Source: Lachnospiraceae bacterium
GTDB taxonomy: Bacteria > Bacillota > Clostridia > Lachnospirales > Lachnospiraceae
NCBI GenBank assembly: GCA_900771955.1
Contig: CAAGPW010000014.1
Span: forward strand, 1-8,914
Direction: 5' to 3'
DNA length: 8,914 nt
A program made the translations under genes and the position numbers. The notes under the pieces were generated by a model. That model saw only the letters and a list, made by a program, of their open reading frames with translations, did no database searches and was not told where the DNA came from. Numbering within the stretch: position 1 is the stretch's first letter; the number at the start of each line of letters is the position of its first letter. Below are positions 1 through 5,523 of this stretch, in pieces.

Positions 1-332
1 AAAATCTCCGCCATATAAGCCCCGGCATTCATGGATAAAGAAATTGTTCCTGCCACGAGCGCAGTCAGCTTGAAATTTGAAAATCCAACTGCCTTTACTG
101 CTGCCGGAATACCAAAATAAATAAAATATGCCAGTACGATGAGCGGCACCCCACGGATGCCGTCCACATATATCGTACCGATACAATTCAATATTCTGGA
201 TTTGCTCACGTTCATCAGCCCGAAGATCAGACCAATGATGAACGCGAAAATAAGTGATAATAAGGTCAAAAGAAGCGTCTGACCGAGAGACTGGAGCAAC
301 ATGACCTTATATGTCTGTATAATTGAAATCAT
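1..332 (-). CDS. Polar amino-acid ABC transporter permease, HisM/GlnP family (3' end outside window)
   Basis: This is the membrane permease subunit of an ABC importer for polar amino acids. It pairs with the binding lipoprotein encoded just upstream and with an ATPase that should lie beyond the window. I read 110 codons from ATG at 332 to the window edge. An in-frame TAG lies 30 nt upstream and no other start intervenes. A first membrane segment covers about residues 18-40, and a second hydrophobic stretch about 63-79. The stretch RGVPLIVLAYFIYFGIP (residues 60-76) and the following LTALVAGTISLSMNAGAYMAEI region are hallmarks of the HisM/GlnP/ArtQ permease family, and lead into its conserved cytoplasmic EAA loop. 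The gap from the binding-protein stop is 34 nt with no terminator, so the two are co-transcribed. The ribosome site is weak (AGGTCAGG about 5 nt before ATG). The substrate cannot be specified. Confidence 0.93.
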   Translation of the reverse strand, partial: MISIIQTYKVMLLQSLGQTLLLTLLSLIFAFIIGLIFGLMNVSKSRILNCIGTIYVDGIRGVPLIVLAYFIYFGIPAAVKAVGFSNFKLTALVAGTISLSMNAGAYMAEI

Positions 333-366
333 ATCTGCCTGACCTGCTTTCGCTTTTTTCTATCGT

Positions 367-1209
367 TTATTTTGTATATTTATCCACGATTTCCTGATAA
401 GTTCCGTTTGCTTTGATGTCTGCAAGACCCTTATTGAACATTTCAAGCAGTTCGGAATTCTGATCTTTCTGTACTGCAAATCCGTAGGAAGAACCTGCTG
501 CTGTCATACCTTCCGGCATTTCCATTCCGGCACCCTGCTTGATGTTGTATGCCATAACCGGGTAATCTTCGAAGCATGCTACTGTATTTCCTGTAATAAC
601 ATCCTGATACATAGTCGGAGAATCCTTGAATTCCACAATTTCAAATCCGTACTGATCTGCAATGGATTTTGCATAGTCAGATCCGTTTGTTGCAGTCTTT
701 ACTGCCACCTTCTGACCTTTTAAATCATCATAGGATTTGATGGAAGATCCTGCTGCAACTGCCATGGTAACATCTGCATCATAGTACGGATCTGAAAAAT
801 CAAATGTCTCTTTTCTTTCATCCGTGATAGACATTCCGGCGATCACACCATCTGCCTGTCCGGACTGTACTGCAACAAGTGCTGCATCAAATCCGAGAGA
901 CTGTAACTCATAATCAAAGCCCTGATCCTTTGCAATTGCATCTAAAATATCTACATCGATACCTACAAACGCTCCGCTCTCATCTGTAAATTCAAATGGT
1001 GCAAATACGGTATCGGTTGCGATCACATATTTCTTTCCATTTGCAGAAGCTGTACTGCTGCCACTCTCTGTGCTTTCCGTAGCGGCTGTCTCTTCTTTTG
1101 CTGCGGAAGATGTATTGCTGCTGTCATTTCCTGTGGATGAACCACATCCTGCGAGCATGGATGCTGTCATACCCATTGTTAAACAAATTGCCATCATTCT
1201 TTTTTTCAT
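367..1209 (-). CDS. Amino-acid ABC transporter substrate-binding lipoprotein (SBP family 3)
   Basis: This is the extracellular, lipid-anchored receptor that captures an amino acid and delivers it to the downstream permease. The 280-residue product opens with a lipoprotein signal peptide (MKKRMMAICL, then lipobox LAGC, lipidated Cys22). A Ser/Thr/Glu-rich tether runs from about 23 to 57, followed by the periplasmic-binding-protein fold. Family signatures are FAPFEF (69-74), GIDVDILDAIA (83-93), SITDERKETFDFSDPYYD (127-144) with Arg132 expected to hold the substrate carboxylate, and FEDYPV (213-218) with Asp215 expected to hold the amino group. These residue roles are inferred from glutamine/histidine-type homologues. 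I chose ATG at 1209 because GGAGGT lies 7 nt upstream. The longer reading from GTG at 1224 would begin inside that ribosome site and spoil the signal peptide. A near-consensus promoter lies upstream. The substrate is probably a polar or basic amino acid but is not resolved. Confidence 0.96.
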   Translation of the reverse strand: MKKRMMAICLTMGMTASMLAGCGSSTGNDSSNTSSAAKEETAATESTESGSSTASANGKKYVIATDTVFAPFEFTDESGAFVGIDVDILDAIAKDQGFDYELQSLGFDAALVAVQSGQADGVIAGMSITDERKETFDFSDPYYDADVTMAVAAGSSIKSYDDLKGQKVAVKTATNGSDYAKSIADQYGFEIVEFKDSPTMYQDVITGNTVACFEDYPVMAYNIKQGAGMEMPEGMTAAGSSYGFAVQKDQNSELLEMFNKGLADIKANGTYQEIVDKYTK

Positions 1210-1216
1210 AATAGTT

Positions 1217-1222
1217 ACCTCC
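1217..1222 (-). promoter_or_regulatory. Ribosome binding site that fixes the start of the binding lipoprotein
   Basis: GGAGGT on the minus strand lies 7 nt before ATG at 1209. The alternative GTG at 1224 overlaps this site and has no ribosome site of its own, so the shorter lipoprotein reading is preferred. Confidence 0.85.
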
Positions 1223-1237
1223 ACGTATTATTCTATC

Positions 1238-1268
1238 CATATTCTCTGCGCACAATGCCGTGAATATG
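1238..1268 (-). repeat. Inverted repeat in the transporter leader, starting at the predicted transcription start
   Basis: On the minus strand the arms CATATTC (1268-1262) and GAATATG (1244-1238) are perfect 7-nt complements separated by 17 nt. The first arm coincides with the predicted +1 at about 1268. It could be a hairpin at the 5' end of the mRNA, or a two-half-site operator just downstream of the promoter. The arms are AT-rich, so stability as RNA would be modest. Confidence 0.45.
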
Positions 1269-1274
1269 CTTTTG

Positions 1275-1303
1275 ATTATATAGGAAAACCGATATTCTGT
1301 AAA
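1275..1303 (-). promoter_or_regulatory. Promoter of the amino-acid transporter operon (sigma-A type)
   Basis: The minus strand reads TTTACA (-35, 1303-1298), exactly 17 nt, then TATAAT (-10, 1280-1275). This is one mismatch from the housekeeping consensus. The predicted start near 1268 gives a leader of about 59 nt ahead of ATG 1209. It makes the transporter an independent transcription unit, although glyQS has no obvious terminator before it. Confidence 0.85.
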
Positions 1304-1312
1304 CCCCCAAAC

Positions 1313-1350
1313 GGCAGAAGGAAGCCTGCCCACATATCTGGACGGCTCCC
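1313..1350 (-). repeat. Possible weak terminator or alternative hairpins after glyQS
   Basis: Downstream of the glyQS stop the minus strand can form either of two stems that share sequence. One is GGGAGCC (1350-1344) with GGCTTCC (1326-1320), which has one G-U pair. The other is GGCAG (1330-1326) with CTGCC (1317-1313). Neither is followed by a proper T-run; the next bases are GTTTGGGGG. It is therefore not a standard intrinsic terminator, and read-through from glyQS into the transporter is possible. Confidence 0.3.
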
Positions 1351-1382
1351 CCTGTCAAATACCATTTCTCTGTTTTTTTCTG

Positions 1383-2780
1383 TTAAAACGCAAATTTTTC
1401 TGCAAAATATGCATCCAGATCCGAGATCTTGATACGCTCCTGCTCCATCGTGTCACGGTCACGAACCGTCACTGCCTGGTCTTCCTCCGAATCAAAATCG
1501 TAGGTCACACAGAACGGTGTACCGATCTCATCCTGTCTGCGGTAACGCTTTCCGATATTTCCTCTGTCATCAAATTCACAGTTATATTTTTTTGCAAGCT
1601 GCGCATAAACCTTCTCTGCGCCCTCATTCAGCTTTTTGGAGAGCGGAAGCACACCGATCTTGATCGGTGCAAGTGCCGGGTGGAAGTGCAGTACCGTACG
1701 CATATCCGGCTTTTCTTCGGTTCCAATGTTCTCCTCATCATATGCAGCACATAAGAATGCAAGAACCACACGGTCAGCACCGAGAGAAGGCTCGATGACA
1801 TATGGAATATATTTTTCATTCTTCACATCATCAAAATAGGTCAGATCCTGTCCGGAAGTATTCTGATGCTGCGTCAGATCATAGTCGGTACGATCTGCGA
1901 TTCCCCAGAGTTCTCCCCATCCGAACGGGAAACGGAACTCAATGTCTGTTGTTCCCTTGCTGTAAAAGACAAGCTCTTCCGGCGAATGATCACGAAGTCG
2001 GATCTCATCCTCCTTGATGCCAAGGCTGTATAACCATTCACGGCAGAATGCTCTCCAGTACTGGAACCATTCTGTATCAGTTCCCGGTTCACAGAAAAAT
2101 TCCAGCTCCATCTGCTCAAATTCACGGGTACGGAATGTGAAGTTACCCGGTGTGATCTCATTACGGAAAGATTTTCCGATCTGTCCGATACCAAACGGGA
2201 TTTTTTTTCTGGATGTTCTCTGTACATTCTTGAAATTTACAAAGATACCCTGTGCGGTCTCCGGTCTTAAATAAACAGTATTTTTTGCATCCTCGGTTAC
2301 CCCCTGAAATGTCTTGAACATCAGGTTGAACTGGCGGATATCTGTAAAATTGTGTTTACCGCAGCTCGGACATGGAATTTCATGTTCGTCAATAAATTTT
2401 TTCATCTCTTCCTGGGACCAGCCATCTACCGATCCGCCATAATCGATATCGTGCTCGTCACAGAATTCTTCGATCAGCTTGTCTGCGCGGAAACGCTCGT
2501 GGCATTCCTTACAGTCCATAAGCGGATCGGAAAATCCTCCCAGATGTCCGGAAGCTACCCATGTCTGCGGATTCATCAGAATTGCACAGTCCACACCCAC
2601 ATTATACGGGTTCTCCTGAATGAATTTCTGCCACCAGGCTTTTTTCACATTGTTCTTTAATTCCACGCCAAGGTTTCCATAATCCCATGTATTCGCAAGT
2701 CCGCCGTAAATGTCGGAACCCGGATATACAAATCCTCTTGCCTTTGCCAGCGCAACAATCTTGTCCATTGTCTTTTCCAT
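1383..2780 (-). CDS. glyQS: Glycine--tRNA ligase, single-chain dimeric (class II) type
   Basis: This enzyme charges tRNA-Gly with glycine using ATP in the cytoplasm. The 465-residue protein is the one-chain alpha2 form, not the two-subunit glyQ/glyS tetramer. The N-terminus has the dimeric-GlyRS signature GFVYPGSDIYGG (16-27) and TWDYGNLGVEL (31-41). Two CxxC pairs (C90/C93 and C137/C140) suggest a metal-binding insert. Class II motif 2 lies around 204-229 (FRNE 205-208, then TFRTREFEQMELEFF) and motif 3 around 334-342 (GADRVVLAF). The C-terminal anticodon-binding domain, about 370-460, contains KRYRRQDEIGTPFCVTYD. ATG at 2780 is supported by GAGG 8 nt upstream; Met5 is a less likely alternative. 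The gene follows the lipoprotein stop by 20 nt, leaving no room for its own leader or a T-box. Length and motifs are complete. Confidence 0.97.
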   Translation of the reverse strand: MEKTMDKIVALAKARGFVYPGSDIYGGLANTWDYGNLGVELKNNVKKAWWQKFIQENPYNVGVDCAILMNPQTWVASGHLGGFSDPLMDCKECHERFRADKLIEEFCDEHDIDYGGSVDGWSQEEMKKFIDEHEIPCPSCGKHNFTDIRQFNLMFKTFQGVTEDAKNTVYLRPETAQGIFVNFKNVQRTSRKKIPFGIGQIGKSFRNEITPGNFTFRTREFEQMELEFFCEPGTDTEWFQYWRAFCREWLYSLGIKEDEIRLRDHSPEELVFYSKGTTDIEFRFPFGWGELWGIADRTDYDLTQHQNTSGQDLTYFDDVKNEKYIPYVIEPSLGADRVVLAFLCAAYDEENIGTEEKPDMRTVLHFHPALAPIKIGVLPLSKKLNEGAEKVYAQLAKKYNCEFDDRGNIGKRYRRQDEIGTPFCVTYDFDSEEDQAVTVRDRDTMEQERIKISDLDAYFAEKFAF

Positions 2781-2800
2781 ATCCTTAACCTCACATTTCG

Positions 2801-3556
2801 TTATTTATATATAATATATGCCAATCCGGTATCTGCACTGTCAGAGCCTTCTCCGTAAACAGTTGCCGTGTTCTTTCCGGTCACCCTGACATGATCCGAC
2901 ACGTAGAGGATCTCTCCCTTTACCTTGACATCCGTATCCTGTTCTAAAATAAGCACATGCTGATCTTCATCCGCAAGCACCTGATCTGAAGAAATTCCGG
3001 TCTCTGCCTCTCTGGCCTGTACTGCCGTATCGTCCACCTCTGTCCCGGATACTGCTTCCGTTGTCTCTTCTATGATCTGCCCTTGGATCACGTTTTCTGT
3101 GCTCTCTTCCTCTTCTGGAATAACAACGGTTTCTGTAGCCGTCTCCCTGCTCTGATCCGGTGTATAGAAGTTTCCGTCAAATCCATATCCATCTGCCTGT
3201 GCCTGCAGCAGCGTTCCGGTATACATTTCCGCTTCATTGAATGATGCATAGCTGTCACAGTTATCATACTCCATCATAAGCCGTGCAACACCATTTTTCA
3301 CTTCATATTTTTTTACTGCAACGCCATCTTTTCCGTTTTCTTTCTGATAAGATGCGACCGCATCATCGATGTAGCTTTTCAGTTCATCTTCATCATAATA
3401 ATCTTCCGAAAGATCCTCAACAATAACTTCCGTGATCTTCCCGTTCGAACCCACATACAGCGTACTGGTATCCACATCCATGGATATTCCGCCGCAGCCT
3501 GAAACCGAAAGCGCCATGATAAAAATCGCCGGACAAAGTCCTGCTGTTTTTTTCAT
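2801..3556 (-). CDS. Acidic lipoprotein of unknown function
   Basis: I do not recognise a characterised family. The 251-residue product begins MKKTAGLCPAIFIMALSVSG with the lipobox VSGC, so Cys21 should be lipidated and the protein anchored outside the membrane. The mature part is very acidic, with about 51 Asp/Glu against about 15 Lys/Arg by my count. Three parts are visible. An apparently folded segment covers about 30-130 and includes a cluster of acids at 48-59. A low-complexity Glu/Thr/Val linker covers about 135-195. A C-terminal beta-strand-rich segment covers about 199-235 (VLILEQDTDVKVKGEILYV and following). ATG at 3556 is chosen because GGAGG lies 6 nt upstream and the signal peptide begins there; the upstream extension would bury it. 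It has its own strong promoter after recO and is followed 20 nt later by glyQS, so it is the first gene of a bicistronic unit. Confidence 0.87.
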   Translation of the reverse strand: MKKTAGLCPAIFIMALSVSGCGGISMDVDTSTLYVGSNGKITEVIVEDLSEDYYDEDELKSYIDDAVASYQKENGKDGVAVKKYEVKNGVARLMMEYDNCDSYASFNEAEMYTGTLLQAQADGYGFDGNFYTPDQSRETATETVVIPEEEESTENVIQGQIIEETTEAVSGTEVDDTAVQAREAETGISSDQVLADEDQHVLILEQDTDVKVKGEILYVSDHVRVTGKNTATVYGEGSDSADTGLAYIIYK

Positions 3557-3562
3557 AAAGTT

Positions 3563-3569
3563 CCTCCTC
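3563..3569 (-). promoter_or_regulatory. Ribosome binding site that fixes the lipoprotein start
   Basis: The minus strand reads GAGGAGG here, with its core GGAGG 6 nt before ATG 3556. The longer open reading upstream, from 3601, has no comparable site and would displace the signal peptide from the N-terminus. Confidence 0.85.
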
Positions 3570-3609
3570 ACTGCCACATAAACAGTCTTCTCTATTGTCA
3601 ATCCTATGT

Positions 3610-3638
3610 ATTATACTATTTTCATATGCTGATTTCAA
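3610..3638 (-). promoter_or_regulatory. Internal promoter for the lipoprotein-glyQS unit (sigma-A type)
   Basis: The minus strand has TTGAAA (-35, 3638-3633), exactly 17 nt, then a perfect TATAAT (-10, 3615-3610). The predicted start near 3603 gives a leader of about 47 nt to ATG 3556. That is too short for a T-box or other large riboswitch. The promoter sits directly after the recO stop, so lipoprotein and glyQS can be expressed independently of the upstream M16-era-yqzL-recO run. Confidence 0.85.
3613..3626 (-). repeat. 14-nt direct repeat, copy 1 (overlaps the lipoprotein promoter)
   Basis: TATGAAAATAGTAT on the minus strand is identical to a second copy at 8481-8494, in the same orientation, upstream of the M16 gene. 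This copy covers the end of the promoter spacer and the first half of the -10 box. It could be a shared regulatory or promoter element, but AT-rich 14-mers can recur by chance in about 9 kb. Confidence 0.35.
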
Positions 3639-3639
3639 G

Positions 3640-3658
3640 CCGCAAAATCATTTTGCAG
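3640..3658 (-). repeat. Perfect hairpin spanning the recO stop codon
   Basis: On the minus strand CTGCAAAA (3658-3651) pairs with TTTTGCGG (3647-3640), eight pairs with one G-U, leaving the TGA stop of recO as a 3-nt loop. No T-run follows, so it is not an intrinsic terminator. It lies immediately upstream of the -35 box of the internal promoter. Confidence 0.5.
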
Positions 3659-4394
3659 GCGACTGTCCCAGGATCTCCAGTGATTTGAAATGGTGCGGGA
3701 TATAGCTGTTCCAGTAATTTCCGACGACCTGTTCAAGCACGAGCAGAACCTGTTCTGTAACTGTAAAAGTATAGAGCTTTTTTAAATCTGTGGAAATGAT
3801 AAACTGAAGCGTATACAGTACCGACTCATTCAGTACTATCCCGCTCTCGATCGAGCCACAGTCTTTACAGAGCGTTCCGCGGTATTTTACGCTGAAATAC
3901 GAAAGTGCCTCCTGTCCGCCACACTTCATGCAGGAAAAAACATTCGGATATTCCCCGTTAACCACCAGGACCCGAAGTTCATAGATCACTTTCACCAGAC
4001 GGTTATTGAGCGACGGATGTTCCAGCGCGCGGAGCGACTGGTATAAGAGTTTTAACATCTGACGTTCATCATTGTTCTCCTGCGTGTAATATGCCGCAAG
4101 CTCCAGAAAATAAAAGCCGTAATAAACACTGTCCAGATCATTTAAAAGATCCCGGAAATAATTTGCGATCGTCGCCTTTACAAGCGTATATGTAGTTCTT
4201 CCCTCAAACAGTTCAAATTCGCCAAAGGAAAAGGGATTCGCCGCTGCAAGGAGCTGGCTGTTCGGCCTTCTGGCTCCCTTTGCGAACGCTGTGATCTTTC
4301 CCCGTTCCTTTGTCAGTATAGTCAGTCTCTTATCATAATCACCCATGGGCATTGTCTGCAAAACCATTCCTGTCAGTACGATGGTCTGCCCCAT
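3648..4394 (-). CDS. recO: DNA repair protein RecO
   Basis: RecO works with RecR and RecF to load RecA onto SSB-coated single-stranded DNA during gap repair and recombination. The 248-residue product has the N-terminal OB-fold (about 1-80). It begins MGQTIVLTGMVLQTMPMGDY and continues KRLTILTKERGKITAFAKGARRP, which is strongly typical of the family. A helical domain follows, and a zinc-type four-cysteine cluster is present (C155xxC158 and C176xxC179), as in many Firmicute RecO proteins. I prefer ATG 4394, with GAGGTG about 9 nt upstream, over GTG 4406, because family members start close to this point and the ribosome site would abut the GTG. The start lies inside yqzL (56-nt overlap), which suggests translational coupling. 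The stop codon sits in a hairpin. Confidence 0.95.
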   Translation of the reverse strand: MGQTIVLTGMVLQTMPMGDYDKRLTILTKERGKITAFAKGARRPNSQLLAAANPFSFGEFELFEGRTTYTLVKATIANYFRDLLNDLDSVYYGFYFLELAAYYTQENNDERQMLKLLYQSLRALEHPSLNNRLVKVIYELRVLVVNGEYPNVFSCMKCGGQEALSYFSVKYRGTLCKDCGSIESGIVLNESVLYTLQFIISTDLKKLYTFTVTEQVLLVLEQVVGNYWNSYIPHHFKSLEILGQSPAK

Positions 4395-4515
4395 AAACGC
4401 TCTCACCTCTTACTTCCGTGTCCGCCGCATGTCCTTTGTTTTCCCTGTACCTGTAAGTGAGGTAATCCTCCACTTTTCCCGTTGTCAAAAATGTATCCCA
4501 GGCTTCGTCTCTCAT
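4339..4515 (-). CDS. yqzL: YqzL family small protein
   Basis: A 58-residue protein beginning MRDEAWDTFLTTGKVEDYLT. This resembles the YqzL family, small proteins of unknown function found between era and recO in Firmicutes (Bacillus subtilis YqzL is about 47 residues). The recognisable part is roughly residues 1-25; the rest is polar and poorly distinctive. ATG 4515 is chosen because AAGGGGG ends 7 nt upstream, while the open frame continues back to 4548 without a better site. The last 56 nt overlap the beginning of recO in another frame, so its final 18 or so codons are shared with recO coding sequence. Its position between era and recO is the main support beyond the N-terminal motif. Confidence 0.82.
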   Translation of the reverse strand: MRDEAWDTFLTTGKVEDYLTYRYRENKGHAADTEVRGESVYGADHRTDRNGFADNAHG

Positions 4516-4522
4516 CAAAAAT

Positions 4523-4529
4523 CCCCCTT
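4523..4529 (-). promoter_or_regulatory. Ribosome binding site of yqzL
   Basis: AAGGGGG on the minus strand, 7 nt before ATG 4515. It is a G-rich variant of the usual GGAGG and decides the start of the short gene. Confidence 0.65.
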
Positions 4530-4600
4530 GGTCGTATTTCTTTTGCAAGTAATATTAGGATTTCCGAATTCATACAGGTTATACTAGAAAAAAAAGCCAG

Positions 4601-5512
4601 CTAGATCTCATCCTCTTTGTAGCCGAAGTTCTTGATCAGGATATCACTGTCACGCCAGTCCTTTTTCACCTTTACCCAGAGCTTTAAGTTCACCTTGCAT
4701 CCGAGCAGACGTTCAATCTCGTAACGCGCGTTGGTTCCGATCTTCTTTAGCATGGCGCCGCCTTTTCCGATGATGATTCCCTTGTGCGAATCACGCTCAC
4801 AGATGATCGTTGCATCAATATCCACAATATTCTGCCCCTTCCGATCCTTCATTCGCTCGATCGTCACTGCAATCCCATGCGGGATCTCCTCATTCAGCGC
4901 ATGAAGTGCCTTCTCGCGTATAAGCTCGGCAACGATCTGGCGCTCCGGCTGATCGGTGATCGTATCCACATCATAAAACATTGGTCCGGCCGGCAGATAT
5001 TTAAAAATAAGGTCAATGATAACATCCGTATTCTGCCCGCGCAGTGCAGATGCCGGCACGATCTCTGCAAAATCATAGACTTTCCGGTATGTATCGATAT
5101 ACGTAAGCATCTGATCCCGCTCTGAAAGCGTGTCCAGCTTATTGATGACCAAAATGACCGGTGTTTTTGTATTTTTTAACATTTCAATAATATGCTGTTC
5201 ACCGGCACCGATATAATCAGTCGGCTCCACCAGCCAGAGGATCAGATCCACTTCATTTAACGTATGCTCCGCCACGTTTACCATATATTCACCGAGCTTG
5301 TTTTTTGCCTTGTGAATACCAGGTGTATCAAGAAATATGATCTGCCCCCGCTCTTTGTCTGTGTAAACCGTCTGTATCCGGTTTCTGGTCGTCTGCGGCT
5401 TATTGGACGTGATCGCGATCTTCTGGCCGATCAGGTGGTTCATCAGCGTTGATTTTCCCACATTCGGCCTTCCGATCAAAGTTACAAACCCTGATTTAAA
5501 TTTATTTTCCAT
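4601..5512 (-). CDS. era: GTPase Era
   Basis: Era is an essential GTPase that binds 16S rRNA near its 3' end and helps mature the 30S subunit. The 303-residue protein is complete. The N-terminal G domain has G1 GRPNVGKS (14-21), G3 DTPG (62-65), G4 NKLD (124-127) and G5 SAL (155-157), with a switch region SNKPQTTRNRI (36-46) typical of Era. The C-terminal KH domain carries GIIIGKGGAMLKKIG (245-259), the RNA-binding loop. ATG 5512 has AAAGGAG 6 nt upstream. That ribosome site overlaps the stop codon of the M16 gene, only 11 nt away, so the two are co-transcribed and probably translationally coupled. A run of eight T follows the stop on the coding strand, but no stable stem precedes it, so I do not call a terminator. 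Confidence 0.98.
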   Translation of the reverse strand: MENKFKSGFVTLIGRPNVGKSTLMNHLIGQKIAITSNKPQTTRNRIQTVYTDKERGQIIFLDTPGIHKAKNKLGEYMVNVAEHTLNEVDLILWLVEPTDYIGAGEQHIIEMLKNTKTPVILVINKLDTLSERDQMLTYIDTYRKVYDFAEIVPASALRGQNTDVIIDLIFKYLPAGPMFYDVDTITDQPERQIVAELIREKALHALNEEIPHGIAVTIERMKDRKGQNIVDIDATIICERDSHKGIIIGKGGAMLKKIGTNARYEIERLLGCKVNLKLWVKVKKDWRDSDILIKNFGYKEDEI

Positions 5513-5523
5513 GCCATACTCCT

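Noticed and set aside
1330..1358. Possible second promoter, TTGACA at 1358-1353 on the minus strand
   Set aside because: The best -10 at usable spacing is TATGTG (16 nt), only three matches. The near-consensus promoter at 1275-1303 is much better.
1070..1432. Plus-strand open frame of 120 codons across the transporter start and glyQS end
   Set aside because: It is antisense to two well-supported genes and their intergenic region, has no ribosome site I can see and no recognisable domain.
2352..2660. Plus-strand open frame inside glyQS
   Set aside because: It is a shadow of a highly conserved synthetase coding region, with no ribosome site or domain.
3585..3601. TTGACA on the minus strand near 3601-3596 as another lipoprotein promoter
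   Set aside because: No -10-like sequence lies at 16-18 nt. The TATAAT promoter at 3610-3638 explains expression.
4591..4600. Possible terminator after era (eight T on the minus strand)
   Set aside because: The only stem before the T-run is AGC/GCT with a 2-nt loop, which cannot form. yqzL and recO follow closely, so read-through is expected.
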